DNA of 64,000 bases, taken from Prorocentrum cordatum (taxonomy: Eukaryota > Sar > Dinophyceae > Prorocentrales > Prorocentraceae). Position 1 is the stretch's first letter; every line of letters starts with the position of its first letter. The notes under the pieces were generated by a model. The model did not search any database. It was not told where the DNA came from and saw only the letters and a list, made by a program, of their open reading frames with translations. Below, in pieces: positions 1 through 10,034 of this stretch. The stretch spans positions 7,501 to 71,500 of the forward strand of contig CAUYUJ010020161.1 of NCBI GenBank assembly GCA_963575745.1, read 5' to 3'. The translations under genes were made by a program, and so were the position numbers.

Positions 1-339
1 GTGTCTATGCTTGAGGAGTGAATTCGTGTCGTGTGCAATTGGGGGCTTGGGAGATGGAAATGGTAGGGAACAGCACAGAGGGAGGAATTGGGGGCAGTAG
101 CAACAGCACTGGCGGCACTATGATCAGCATCAGCAGCATGAGTAGCATAGGAGGAAGGGGTAAGGAGGAGGACGAGGACGGGCTGGAGGAGGCTGGGGGA
201 GGAGGCGGAGAAGGCGGATGGGGAACAAGGAGGGCGAGGACGAGGAAGGGAACGAGTAGGAAGAGGAGGAGGAGGAGAAAGCCGAGGAGGAGGAAGATAG
301 TAGCAGGGCGGATGATGTCTGACGCGTGTGGGCCTTCAG
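1..339. other. Non-coding flank, purine-rich
   Basis: This stretch precedes the helicase exon and is probably intron. It is rich in GGA/GAG triplets from about 150 to 300. It ends in ccttcag, a reasonable splice acceptor. I see no conserved protein in it. Confidence 0.5.
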
Positions 340-453
340 ATCCCGATAAGGCTGCTCGTGGACGCGGAGGCCAAGGGCTCGTCCACACCGCTGGCCGGCC
401 TGGTGCTGGTGCCGACGAAGGAGCTCATCGCGCAGGCAGCCGCCGCCCGACGA
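340..453 (+). CDS. DEAD-box RNA helicase exon (DDX56/Dbp9-like), partial
   Basis: A 38-codon exon follows a cag acceptor. It reads an amphipathic start (IPIRLLVDAEAKG), a short linker, and then LVLVPTKELIAQ. That is DEAD-box motif Ia (PTRELxxQ), and the form VLVPTKEL resembles the DDX56/Dbp9 group, which acts in large ribosomal subunit assembly in the nucleolus. Motif I (Walker A) would lie in an upstream exon outside the window and DEAD in a downstream exon I could not find. The 3' edge is uncertain: a GC donor after the codons for ELIAQ is also possible. A family B MITE begins 40 bp downstream. The helicase call is fairly firm; the subfamily is inference. Confidence 0.65.
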
Positions 454-492
454 TCTTTTGGGCTGTGGTGTGCGCATCCTTTCTGGGGCTTC

Positions 493-624
493 CCTGGCAT
501 CGCTCGGACGGTTTTTTTTTTCCTCGGCGAGGACCGTCGAGCAGCACCCTGGATCAACGAGCAGCACAAGCACACGCACGAAGCCGAACAAAGCACGGGG
601 AGTGGACGTCGGAGCGATGGCAAG
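493..624. mobile_element. MITE family B, copy 1
   Basis: A 132-bp element has inverted ends related to CTTGGCATCGCTCGGACGT and is flanked by the 4-bp direct repeat CTTC (489-492 and 625-628). It contains no coding region. Related copies lie at 41345-41474 and 48570-48700, each with its own 4-bp duplication, and fragments lie near 32347 and 34362. It sits in the intron after the helicase exon. Confidence 0.75.
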
Positions 625-862
625 CTTCGGGATCAGGAGGGCGGGGATCACGGTCACAGGAGACCCAGAGGTTGGCACCAGCACCAGTCTCGCTGGTGTG
701 CCTCCACCGCGGGATGATGATCCCGTTCTAGGCGATGGTGATGATATCCAAGGCTTCCCAGATGGCCGAAAGATTACCACCAACACCAAAATCTGGGATC
801 GTCTTCTCCCGGTTGAGGCAACCCCGTGTCTTGGTGTTGTTGTTCATTGCCAAGCTTCCGAG

Positions 863-1074
863 GTCAGGAACGTTTGCTTAGCGTGTCGCGCCGCCAGTTC
901 TGGCCCACCGCGCTTCGGCGCGACACGCTATCCGCGTCCCGATTCCCAAGGCGTCAACGTCCCGAGCTTCTTCCCGCCTCCCGCGGAGCGGAGCGGAGCG
1001 ACACGCCATCCGCTCGCAGGGCATGGCGTGTCGCAGGGACCGTCGCCGTGACACGCTAAGCAACAGTTCCTGAC
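863..1074. mobile_element. MITE family E, copy 1
   Basis: A 212-bp imperfect palindrome. Its ends read GTCAGGAAC..TTGCTTAGCGTGTC on each strand, and it has internal GCGACACGC-type repeats. Relatives are at 37685-37864, 50002-50198 and 57977-58156. No clear target duplication is visible. The interval from 1075 to 1376 that follows has no recognised feature. Confidence 0.65.
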
Positions 1075-1719
1075 AGTTGCATCGGCCTCTGGGATGAATC
1101 ACAGGCCAACGGGAAGGCAAGCGCGTCGGCAGAAATATGGCAGCCGATCTGCCGATCGAAGGGACCCGTCGCAGAGGGGCGGTGCCCTCTGAACTCTCTG
1201 GCGCGCAGCCACCCAGCACGAGCGGCGAAACGGAGGACGAAGACAACCTGACGAAAGCGGCGCTAACCATGTTCGGAAATTGGAACATGACTATACATTA
1301 CCAGTGGCGGGCTGCTTTTCAATCCCAGGATTTTGCGAGGGTCGGGGACGATGCTGGGTGGTATGGTGCATGCTTTTTTCCCCGATGTCCCGGGGAAACA
1401 ACGAAAAATGTATACACCAGGATCCGCTCTCCAGTGCAATTTTCAATGCAGGGCCGGAAAATGCGTCGGTGTATGGAGTTCGATTCCCTACATGTATCCA
1501 TCACCTTACTGTCCTCCAGTCCCTGTCCGTCCCTGCCAGTCGTCCCCACCCGCCCCACCCCTGCCTCGCCCCTCTCTCTGTGTCTCTCTCTATATCCCTC
1601 TGTCTTTATTCTTGTTTTCTCTATCTCTCTATATATCTACGTGATTCTACATGTTGGCCCGGTCGCCTGGGTTCCCTGTTCGCACCGAGGACGAAGCTGT
1701 TTTGCGAAGGCGCGATTGG

Positions 1720-2325
1720 CCGAGGGCGATCGGACGGGCGAATACGCTTTTCCAATTGAAGCCGTTCTCGCCGAAGCCGAGGGTGAAGACGCTATTCTTG
1801 GTGAAGGCGCTGGTCCTGGTGAAGACGCTGTTCCTGGGGAAGCCGCTATTCCCCTCGGATCGCTGCTCGAGACGGCATACGGCATCGCCATCTCCCGCGC
1901 AGACTGTAACATGGGCGAAGACACTACTCCAATTGAAGGCGCTGTTGTCGAACGGGACGGTACAGACGCTATTCCTGGTGAAGACGGCATTCCTTGTGGA
2001 GGCGCTGTTATTGGTGATGACGCTATTCCCAGCGAGTACGTGTTCCCAGTGAAGACGCTATTCTAGGTGAAGGCGCTAATACCAGTGAAGGCGCTATTCC
2101 CGGTGAAGATGCTACTCCTGGTCAAAACCTATTCCCCGTGAAGTCGCTATTCCCAGTGAAGACGACATTGCAGGTGAAAGCGCTAGTCCCGGTGAAGTTG
2201 CTGTTCCCGGTGAAGGCGGCATTCCTGGTCAAAACGCTAATCCTGGCGAAGACGCTATTCCCGGCCAAGACGTAACTGCAGGCGAGAACGCAGGCGAGAA
2301 CGCTATTCCCGTCGAGGGGCCTGCG
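1720..2325 (+). repeat. 18-bp minisatellite (GAAGACGCTATTCCTGGT type)
   Basis: About thirty degenerate 18-bp units run through this region. While one frame stays open they would encode a six-residue repeat of the type GEDAIP. The frame then breaks at about 2066, so I treat it as a minisatellite and not as a gene. The same array is present in the second unit at 9065-9670. Confidence 0.75.
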
Positions 2326-2670
2326 TCAGCTTCATACGCGAGGAGAAGCCAGAGACTGGGGACCAGAGGGCTGATGGCCCGACACATGCAACAGATACAG
2401 CGGGCACGACTTATAGAGCACGATCAACATACACCATATATGCAACATGCTTACCCCTTTCATTATATACAACATGCACATTGTACACAGCACATACAAC
2501 ACCGATAACACACAATGTCAACAATACGCACCACATACATGTCGTGCACAACATGTAATCTAACCACGCCATGTACAACATACTATACACACGCCATATA
2601 CAATAGGTGTAACGCATCCATCATTTACATCATATACATCATAAGCAACACCACGACCATGAACGATGCA
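2326..2670. other. AT-rich region of ACATACAAC-type repeats
   Basis: An AT-rich island in a GC-rich neighbourhood, made of degenerate repeats such as ATACAACATGCAC. Similar tracts lie at 3835-4070, 24400-24950 and 27000-27190. No gene is visible. The retrocopy at 2690 inserted into it. Confidence 0.55.
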
Positions 2671-2690
2671 TCAAAACAGATACAACGTTT

Positions 2691-2712
2691 TCCGTAACCA
2701 TTTTGGCTCAAG
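2691..2712 (+). other. Relict dinoflagellate spliced leader (DinoSL)
   Basis: All 22 nt match the conserved dinoflagellate spliced leader except one position (G to A at 2697). It begins TCCGTAACC and ends TTTTGGCTCAAG, and lies 79 bp upstream of the ATG at 2791. In mRNA this leader is added by trans-splicing, so its presence in the genome next to a coding region implies retroposition. Confidence 0.9.
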
Positions 2713-2790
2713 CTTTGCCCGCCCTCCCCAGCGGAGACAGGACCAACCTATCGGTCGGACGCCGAGCTCGCCACAGAACTTCGGGCCGGC

Positions 2791-3521
2791 ATGGCGCCGT
2801 ACCGCTTGGCGCTGCTCGCGCTCGCAGCAATGCAGCTGCCCGCCCACGCGGGCGCCCACGGCGCCGAGGAGTGCACCGTGCCTGGGGCCTGCCTCGACGA
2901 GGCCGAGGTCGAGGCCGCGGAGCAGGGGGAGGCCGACGCGCTGAGGGTGGAGCTGCTGCAGGCCAGGTCGTCGGTCGCGGCGCGGGCGTCGACGGGGTCG
3001 AACACCAGCTCGGGCGCCAGCTCGGACAGAACCTTCTGGTTCTCAGAGGAGGAGAAAGTACCCATACCTCCACCCTTCGCCCGTTTTACTTTTTGGGGGC
3101 CTCCTGGGAGGTCCTCGTCGCCACCGCTGGATTCGCTTCGAAATCGTGGTCAGAACGCACCCCGGGAGAGCTCTGGAGAGTAGCGGTATCGGTACCGTTT
3201 GGTTTCCCCAGGTTCGTCTCGCGCAAGCAGTGCGGGGGCGTCGCTGGTGTGCCAGGCAACGTGCTCTGGGCCGCGCAGTGCCAGCCAGCGGCGTGGGACC
3301 GAACGAAGTCCGTGATTTACATGTGCGAAGGCACTACCGTATCCGCGCAGATGTGGGATAACCAGGTCTGCGCCGGCGTCCCGGTGCTGAACAGGACCAT
3401 GGTTTCGGGCGAGTGCTCGGACACCGTTCAGCCAGACGATGGCGATGGGCAGGAACAATATGAGTGCCTGTGTGGTATATATCCGGTGTCCGTCACTCCA
3501 GTTTCCTCGCAGGCGTGCTAA
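2791..3521 (+). CDS. Small secreted cysteine-rich protein, copy 1 (exons 2791-3053 and 3212-3521)
   Basis: The ATG at 2791 opens a signal peptide (MAPYRLALLALAAMQLPAHA). Joining 2791-3053 to 3212-3521 gives 190 residues in one frame up to TAA. The mature part has an acidic, alanine-rich N-terminal section, then a C-terminal domain with eight cysteines (for example RKQCGG, IYMCEG, GECSD, YECLC) and an NRT glycosylation site. The even cysteine count fits a disulfide-bonded secreted or surface protein. I do not recognise the family. It lies inside the retroposed mRNA copy, 79 bp after the leader relict. The exon junction (GA-AG) is chosen because it keeps both open stretches in frame. Whether it is still expressed is unknown. 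Confidence 0.65.
3054..3211 (+). other. Intron inside the retrocopy, possibly gained after insertion
   Basis: A 158-bp interval separates two coding stretches lying in different frames. Cutting at GA (3054) and AG (3210-3211) joins them without loss. Its ends are weak inverted repeats: about 15 of 22 bases pair between the GTACCCATACC side and the right side. A mature mRNA copy should lack introns, so this may be an introner gained later or an intron retained at retroposition. Confidence 0.5.
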
Positions 3522-3834
3522 CCAGCAGAACGGCACGTGTTGTTGCGCGAGACACGTACGACGAGCAATGAGGAATGGTTCGCAGCTGTTTTTTTTCGGA
3601 TTTTGGGCCAGCCAGGCCCAGGCCTACGCGTCAGCATTATTGTTGTGCCCAAAGTCCATGGCGCAACATCCACCCTCTTCAGCGCTCTGACTCATTGACC
3701 AGAGTGGTTCGTGTCACTTGGGCAGGGCGGCCGCTTTTCGTTGTGGCCACACTTGCCCAAGCGGGAGAGGCCCATCCAAGGACGGCACAGGAAGATGATC
3801 CCCACCCCAAAAAAATCAAAGCAGATACAACGTT

Positions 3835-4070
3835 ATACAATTTATATTGCGTACGCCTAAGATTCATCAGATACATCAGATGGAATATCGCCAGCACATC
3901 CAACATGCACGCCATTGATAATATGAACACGATGTACGACGTTTGCAGCATACACGTCATCCTAATCAACATATCGGGTTGATCAGTTACGCCGTATATA
4001 ACGCAAGCACCGAATACAGCACATACACCACATGCAATACATATGTCTATTACACATAAAATGCATACAT
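3835..4070. other. AT-rich flank before retrotransposon copy 1
   Basis: Degenerate CATACA/ATCAGATAC-type sequence with no coding potential. It forms the right flank of the retrocopy and the insertion site of the tyrosine-recombinase element. Confidence 0.5.
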
Positions 4071-4170
4071 ATGGCGGCGTTTTCTAACTTCCGTGTCCTG
4101 CCATCCCGTTTGCCGTCAATGCCACTGTCCGCTGGCATTCATCTCAAGCTCTTTTTTCGACGGCCGGCAC

Positions 4171-4420
4171 ATGTACTCCCGACTGAGGGGCCTAGTCACT
4201 TCGCTCGGAGCCATAGTCGGGTCGAACTTCAGCGGATTCATCGGAGCTGCAGGGGGGCTCAGCAGCCTCGCGCAGCAAGTGACGGACTGCGCAGTACTGG
4301 AGTTGGGCGCGCAGTGGGCTCCTGCTGCACTGCTGCTGGTTGCGACCTTCGGCTTCTTGGTGGGTGTGCTGTGTACGTGCTGCTATGTCCAGCAGTGCTC
4401 TACGAATCGGGCGCCGCCTC
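4171..4420 (+). CDS. Short hydrophobic ORF at the 5' end of the element
   Basis: From the ATG at 4171 this frame reads MYSRLRGLVTSLGAIVG, then glycine/alanine-rich hydrophobic stretches and a transmembrane-like segment (APAALLLVATFGFLVGVL) followed by CTCCYV. The gag-like frame overlaps it in another phase. The same peptide occurs in copies 2 and 3, so it is probably real. It may be fused to gag by frameshifting or splicing. Function unknown. Confidence 0.4.
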
Positions 4421-5731
4421 AACCTACAGTGGGGAGGGGGCGGGACCTGGCAGGCCCGCATCGTCGTTGGTCCAGCCACACGGAAGGATCTCAGCGATAT
4501 CATGGAGATAGAGGCGAGCGCTCAGCAGGAGTCAGACGGCAAGATCTGGTACCTTTTGAGCCCGGACCTCGACGTCTACCCAGTGCTGGTGGACGCCCCG
4601 GACCTGCGCGGCTACGAGCTTCTGGACAACGACGGGAGCGTGCTGCTGAGGTCTGGGTTCCGCCGGGGCGGGAGACCGGCGTACGGCTCCGAGTGGGTGC
4701 CCACCGCGCTCGAGTTGGTGGACGCGATGGAAGCGGTGGCACCACAGCGTCAGCCCGAGCGCAGGATGTCCAAGAAGGGTCCGCTTCTTCCGACGGAGGC
4801 AGCAGCGCAGACACCTACGGACTTGGTGAATATAGTGACTGGGAGTGAACGGCTCCCGGACGTGAAGCCTCTGCGCTGGTACGTCACGGCGGGGCCCAAC
4901 AAGTCCGAGATCGACGGCCTCTTCCCCCACTCCACGGTGGACGAGTTCGCGCGCTCGGATGACGTGGCCATCGCCGTGGTCGGCACCGGCGTGTACACCC
5001 TCAGGGCCCTCGACCCGAAGGATGGCGTCGTGCAGGTGATCCGCGACGACCGCCTGCTGGCGATGGCGAAGGACAGCAGCGGGATCCGCAAGAAGCTGTT
5101 CAGGGACGCCGTGCAGGAGGTCACGGAGAGTCCGTGGCCGGGGTGGCCGCTCTTGGGGCCGCGCACTGCGGCCTGGTGCGTCCGCTTCATCGCGGAGCAG
5201 GACAGCCATCCCCGGGCCCGTCACGCCAAGTGGTTGCACGAGACCGGGCTCACGCAGTCGGACCCGGGGGTGGCTGATCACGAAGTCGCCATGCGGGCCT
5301 TCGAGTTCGGTCTCGTGTACGATCAGGTGAACGTTGGGGAGCTCGTGAGCTTCGAGCTCTTGGCCCGGCGGGCGCAGATGGCGGAGTGGCGCTACCGCGA
5401 CCGCCCAGCACCCCGCCGGGCCGATGAGACGGCGGAGGACGAGCATCTCTACATGGGCACGGGGGAGACGAGGGGCCTCATCATGATGGCCCCTTTCTTG
5501 GTGGAGCACATCTCGACGGAGCTGCACCGGGAGAGCCAGGTGATGAAGGAGAAGAGGAAGTTGAGGGAGGAGCGCCAGCTCGCGAAGGGCACTGGCGCCG
5601 ACGGCGACACGAAGGAGAGCCTTCGCAAGAAGGTCGAGAGTCAAGCTGCGGAGCTTCGCCGGCTTCAGCAGCAAGGGGGCAAGGGAGACCCCGCCGGCGG
5701 CCGCGATGCCGGCGGCCGCGGCGCCAAGTGA
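4340..5731 (+). CDS. Gag-like ORF1, copy 1 (intact frame)
   Basis: An open frame of about 463 codons ending TGA at 5731. It contains a conserved central block (LLSPDLDVYPVLVDAPDL, then WYVTAGPNKSEIDGLFP) and a basic, coiled-coil-like C-terminus (EKRKLREERQLAKG, then ESLRKKVESQAAELRRLQ). Position before RT-RNase H and overlap with it by 26 bp point to a structural gag protein; this is inference from order. This is the only one of the three copies without the 4-bp frameshift near the codons for AAWCVR. The start codon is uncertain. Confidence 0.6.
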   Translation: MRPSASWWVCCVRAAMSSSALRIGRRLNLQWGGGGTWQARIVVGPATRKDLSDIMEIEASAQQESDGKIWYLLSPDLDVYPVLVDAPDLRGYELLDNDGSVLLRSGFRRGGRPAYGSEWVPTALELVDAMEAVAPQRQPERRMSKKGPLLPTEAAAQTPTDLVNIVTGSERLPDVKPLRWYVTAGPNKSEIDGLFPHSTVDEFARSDDVAIAVVGTGVYTLRALDPKDGVVQVIRDDRLLAMAKDSSGIRKKLFRDAVQEVTESPWPGWPLLGPRTAAWCVRFIAEQDSHPRARHAKWLHETGLTQSDPGVADHEVAMRAFEFGLVYDQVNVGELVSFELLARRAQMAEWRYRDRPAPRRADETAEDEHLYMGTGETRGLIMMAPFLVEHISTELHRESQVMKEKRKLREERQLAKGTGADGDTKESLRKKVESQAAELRRLQQQGGKGDPAGGRDAGGRGAK

Positions 5732-8711
5732 CAGCGCCATGCCCGCGCCTCGGGAGCTGCTTCCAGCGCCGCTCCCGCAGGCGCCCCTCGGCAGCACCGG
5801 GCATCCCAGCTCGTGCTGTCGTACGGTGCGGTCTCGTCTACTCCGCCACCGGCATGTCGACGGGTGGAGCATGGAGGTGCATCAGGCGCTGAACTGCCTC
5901 CACGGGCGTGGGGGCGCTGATCCTGGATGCCCGCCCACTCTAGGGCAAAGTTTTGGTTCTGAACATGTGCGAGCTGCTGCTCAAAGTATCGGAGCTCCTA
6001 CTACTACCGGCGCGGCAGCCTTCAAGGAGCTGCGCGCCAGCAAGCCCGGCTACACATCGACGCCGGTGAAGCCCGCCGCCTTCCAGCGCGACCTCGTTGC
6101 GCTGCCCTCGCCCGGCGCCAAGTGCGACGGCGCCAGCATCCTGCAGGGCGAGGCGCTCGACCTTTGGGAGGATTGGCAGCAACGGTTGTTGCGGAGGAGC
6201 CCAGATGTCTCCGCCGTGAAGCCTCATTGCGACGCGAAGCTGATGCAGAGCAAGTCCAGCTACGCCTCTTTCGTGGCCGACTTGTACGATGCCGGGCTGG
6301 TGAAGTTCGGCTCATTACGTGAATCTACTCTCGGTATATTTTTCGTCCCCAAGTCAGATGGGAAGTTGCGGCTCATCTTTGACACGCGTCGTGTCAACCA
6401 GCTCTTCGAGCCTCCTGCGCACACGGCGCTGCCTACGGCTGGCTGCTGGAAGGGGCTACTCTTGGAGCCGAATGACGAGCTGTGCCTCTCGCAAGTTGAC
6501 GTGGAGGCTTGCTTCTACCGCATGCGTGCACCTCCCGGGATGGAGGAGGTTTTCGTCTTACCCCCGCTGGACTGCGGTGCCCTTCGCCGACTTCGGCCAG
6601 ACACCGCCATCGGCGGGGACCTGACATGCTCTCCCTTGCTCATCGTTCTACCCATGGGTTGGAACTGGTCACTGTTTTTTTGCCAAGAAATGGTCACACA
6701 GTGCGTGCAGCGCGCTGGTTGCCCGCCGTCCCGTATCATTGAAGACAAGCGGGCGACTCCTTCCCTGGTCGGCCAGACCGCTGCCGCGGTGTACGTCGTC
6801 GGAGTCGCAGTGATTGGCACGCAGAGCGCGCAGACCGTGCAGGACTGTCGCACGATCGCCGAATCCCTCCTCGCGGTGGGCCTGGTCACAAAGGACATGG
6901 AGCTGCCACAGGACGAGCAGCCGTTCACCGGGCTCATCTTCGAGAAGGGGTCCGGGCGGATCTCCCTCTCGCGCAGTCGGATCTGGAGGATCCGACGGGC
7001 TTTCCAGTACGCCGCCGAGGCCGACAAGCTCACCGGCGCGCAGATGCGCATGCTCCTGGGGCACTACACCTGGGCAGCCACGCTGAGGAGGCCGCTGCTG
7101 TCCGTCTTCGCCGCCTGCTACTCCTTCGCGGAGATGGCCGGGGACATGGCGTGGCGGCCTTGGGCTACTGTACGTCGCGAGCTCAGGCTGGGCGCGGCGC
7201 TGGTGGCGATGGCCTTTGTAGATTTGCGTCGGCCTGTCGCCGCCACTGCCCTGGCTACCGACGCCTCTGGCGGCGCCCGGCAGGTCCGCAGCATCGACCC
7301 AGACCTGGCGCCGCCAGGGCTCGAGTCGGCCGCCGCTGGCGACTACGGGGGCTTCGGCGTGGTCAGCCGCGAAGTCCCTCGCTGTGCCGTGGCCGCCGCT
7401 CTTCAGCTCAGCGAGAAGTGGAGATTCAAGACTCTCGACTTTCTAGGGGCCCGGGCCTCAGCGCTCGGCCTCCAGGACGATCCTCACGATGCTGCTGCGC
7501 AGAATCATCCTCCTCCTGTGAAGTATCACCACTTACCGCCATCTGGGATGGGAGAGTTTGCCAACGAGCCTTCATCATCGACGTCGCCGCCACATCGCTA
7601 CGTCATCACTTGGGAGGAGGAGCAGAAGTTTTTCGAGATCGGTAAGAGTATATTGGGGTTTCAAGAAGACTGGAAGGTTTGTTTCTATGGACGGTTCAAC
7701 AGGGCCGCCGACATCGTTATCCTGGAGGGGGGGGCTCTGGTCATGGGGGTCCGCCATTTCGTTCGCAACGCTGCCAACCATGGGCGTCGCCTGCTGCTGC
7801 TATGCGACAACATGGGGCCGGTGCTCGCATCGGGAAAGGGGAGATCTTCGGTGCCGTCGCTTAACCTCGTGCTTCGTCGGCTTGCTGCGATCTCCATCTT
7901 CTCCAACATCGATATCACAGTGCGGTGGATCCCTTCAGAGCTGAATCCAGCAGACGCCCCGTCGAGACTCCCAGCAGCCAGGGCTCAGGACGCCCGCCTC
8001 GACCTCCGCTCTTTCGGAGGACGCTCTGCACCGGAGCCCGACGATGGCTCGCTACGGCGAGCCGCTGCGGAGGAGCTCGCCGCGGAAGGGCGCCCGCGGC
8101 GGCGCGACCCAGGCCTTGCCGGCCTCGGCGACGCCGCGGCGCCCGCGGCACTGGCCGGGGGCTTCGGGCTCCACCGGGGGGGCATCGGCGTGCAGCCGGA
8201 CGACTCCTCGGACAGCGACTCGGAGTCGGAGCCCACGGCCAGCTCGCCCAACTCCAGCCCCAGCGGAGCGAGCTACAGCGAGGAGAGCGAGGCTGGCGGC
8301 CGAGCGGACCAGGACGGCACGCGCCACTACCTTGGTGCAGCCGACCGGGACAGCGCTCACGTACTTGCAGGCGCGCAAGATCAGGGCCTCGTCCAACGTG
8401 CACTTCGTGACCTCGTACCGGAATTTCGACAGCTGGTGCCAGACGCATGCCGTGCCAGTTCAGACCGCCAGCGAGATCGACAAGGCCATCAGCGAGTACA
8501 TGGACGTGCTCTACTTCGACGGGATGCCGTCGGACGTCGGGTCGAAGACGATCGCGGCCGTCCGGCACTTCCGCCCCGCGGCGGTGGGCGAGGCCGAGCT
8601 GGCGGCCAGCAGGGCCGCCCTGAAGGGCTTCCGCCTGCTCGCCCCGGCCCGCGCGCGCCAGCCGCTCGTCCGCGAGGCGGTCTTCTGCCTGATAGGCTTG
8701 GCGATGCTGGA
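5706..8711 (+). pseudogene. Reverse transcriptase-RNase H, copy 1 (active-site mutant)
   Basis: From the ATG at 5706 the frame stays open through the truncation point. The RT domain shows VPKSDGKLRLIFDTRRVN, motif A (SQVDVEACFYRM) and a motif C region that reads VYVVGVAVIG. Copy 3 has VYVDGVAVIG there, so the catalytic aspartate is lost in this copy. The RNase H part follows, with TDASGG, YGGFGVV, CDNMG and RWIPSELNPADAPSR, as in DIRS-type pol. The C-terminal part overlaps the recombinase frame. Because of the D-to-V change this copy should be inactive. Confidence 0.75.
8044..8711 (+). pseudogene. Tyrosine recombinase, copy 1, truncated
   Basis: Same frame and sequence as the recombinase at 17782-19062 of copy 3. 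It stops after AVFCLIGLAMLD, before the catalytic RKHRY residues. It cannot encode an active recombinase. Confidence 0.75.
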
Positions 8712-8754
8712 TTTTTCGTTGTTTCCCCGATGTCCCGGGGAAACAACGAAAAAT
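8711..8754. other. Perfect hairpin at the duplication junction
   Basis: A 19-bp stem (8711-8729 with 8736-8754, ATTTTTCGTTGTTTCCCCG) and a 6-nt loop sit exactly where unit 1 ends and unit 2 starts. At the start of unit 1 (1373-1380) the left arm is shortened to TTTTTTCCCC. The extra left-arm bases are the reverse complement of sequence just downstream, as expected from fold-back template switching. Confidence 0.8.
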
Positions 8755-9064
8755 GTATACACCAGGATCCGCTCTCCAGTGCAATTTTCAATGCAGGGCC
8801 GGAAAATGCGTCGGTGTATGGAGTTCGATTCCCTACATGTATCCATCACCTTACTGTCCTCCAGTCCCTGTCCGTCCCTGCCAGTCGTCCCCACCCGCCC
8901 CACCCCTGCCTCGCCCCTCTCTCTGTGTCTCTCTCTATATCCCTCTGTCTTTATTCTTGTTTTCTCTATCTCTCTATATATCTACGTGATTCTACATGTT
9001 GGCCCGGTCGCCTGGGTTCCCTGTTCGCACCGAGGACGAAGCTGTTTTGCGAAGGCGCGATTGG

Positions 9065-9670
9065 CCGAGGGCGATCGGACGGGCGAATACGCTTTTCCAA
9101 TTGAAGCCGTTCTCGCCGAAGCCGAGGGTGAAGACGCTATTCTTGGTGAAGGCGCTGGTCCTGGTGAAGACGCTGTTCCTGGGGAAGCCGCTATTCCCCT
9201 CGGATCGCTGCTCGAGACGGCATACGGCATCGCCATCTCCCGCGCAGACTGTAACATGGGCGAAGACACTACTCCAATTGAAGGCGCTGTTGTCGAACGG
9301 GACGGTACAGACGCTATTCCTGGTGAAGACGGCATTCCTTGTGGAGGCGCTGTTATTGGTGATGACGTTATTCCCAGCGAGTACGTGTTCCCAGTGAAGA
9401 CGCTATTCTAGGTGAAGGCGCTAATACCAGTGAAGGCACTATTCCCGGTGAAGATGCTACTCTTGGTGAAAAGCTATTCCCCGTGAAGTCGCTATTCCCA
9501 GTGAAGACGACATTGCAGGTGAAAGCGCTAGTCCCGGTGAAGTTGCTGTTCCCGGTGAAGGCGGCATTCCTGGTCAAAACGCTAATCCTGGCGAAGACGC
9601 TATTCCCGGCCAAGACGTAACTGCAGGCGAGAACGCAGGCGAGAACGCTATTCCCGTCGAGGGGCCTGCG
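9065..9670 (+). repeat. 18-bp minisatellite, second copy
   Basis: Counterpart of 1720-2325, with a few substitutions such as GACGCTATT to GACGTTATT near 9365. No gene is called. Confidence 0.7.
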
Positions 9671-10034
9671 TCAGCTTCATACGCGAGGAGAAGCCAGAGA
9701 CTGGGGACCAGAGGGCTGATGGCCCGACACATGCAACAGATACAGCGGGCACGACTTATAGAGCACGATCAACATACACCATATATGCAACATGCTTACC
9801 CCTTTCATTATATACAACATGCACATTGTACACAACACATACAACACCGATAACACACAATGCCAACAATACGCACCACATACATGTCGTGCACAACATG
9901 TAATCTAACCACGCCATGTACAACATACTATACACACGCCATATACAATAGGTGTAACGCATCCATCATTTACATCATATACATCATAAGCAACACCACG
10001 ACCATGAACGATGCATCAAAACAGATACAACGTT

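Larger units (their letters stand above)
2690..3815 (+). mobile_element. Retroposed spliced-leader mRNA (processed gene copy), copy 1
   Basis: This 1.1-kb segment has the hallmarks of a reverse-transcribed mRNA. A 19-bp direct repeat flanks it (2671-2689 and 3816-3834, TCAAARCAGATACAACGTT, one mismatch). A spliced-leader relict lies at its 5' end (2691-2712). An open reading frame follows, and a run of seven A residues (3809-3815) directly precedes the right repeat. Insertion by LINE machinery is the natural explanation. Recycling of spliced-leader cDNAs into dinoflagellate genomes is established knowledge; here all parts are visible together. It is duplicated at 10035-11160. Confidence 0.85.
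1377..8711. repeat. 7.3-kb tandem duplication, unit 1
   Basis: Sequence from about 1377 reappears from about 8722 at a constant offset of 7345 bp, with scattered substitutions. The unit carries the minisatellite, the retroposed gene and retrotransposon copy 1. Unit 1 ends abruptly inside the tyrosine-recombinase gene at 8711, which the third copy shows in full. Single-base changes, a 4-bp indel and an 83-bp indel separate the units, so a simple duplicated contig is unlikely. Confidence 0.85.
4071..8711 (+). mobile_element. Tyrosine-recombinase retrotransposon (PAT/Ngaro-like), copy 1, 3'-truncated
   Basis: Begins with terminal repeat A1 (4071-4097, ATGGCGGCGTTTTC...), then a membrane/gag region, RT-RNase H and the start of the tyrosine recombinase. 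It is cut off at 8711 by the duplication junction. The recombinase end, methyltransferase and B1-A2-B2 terminus are missing but are present in copy 3. Confidence 0.8.

Noticed and set aside
1720-2066. Structural protein with GEDAIP hexapeptide repeats
   Set aside because: The repeat is an 18-bp minisatellite that continues after the frame closes; no signal peptide or non-repeat domain supports a gene.
1377-8711. Duplication as an assembly artefact
   Set aside because: The units differ by substitutions, a 4-bp and an 83-bp indel. The join to copy 3 across the N run, however, remains unproven.
8711-8754. Rho-independent terminator
   Set aside because: The hairpin has no bacterial context and coincides with a duplication breakpoint.
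5706-9104. One 1132-codon protein
   Set aside because: From 8712 the frame crosses the duplication junction into unrelated sequence, so the last 130 codons are fortuitous.
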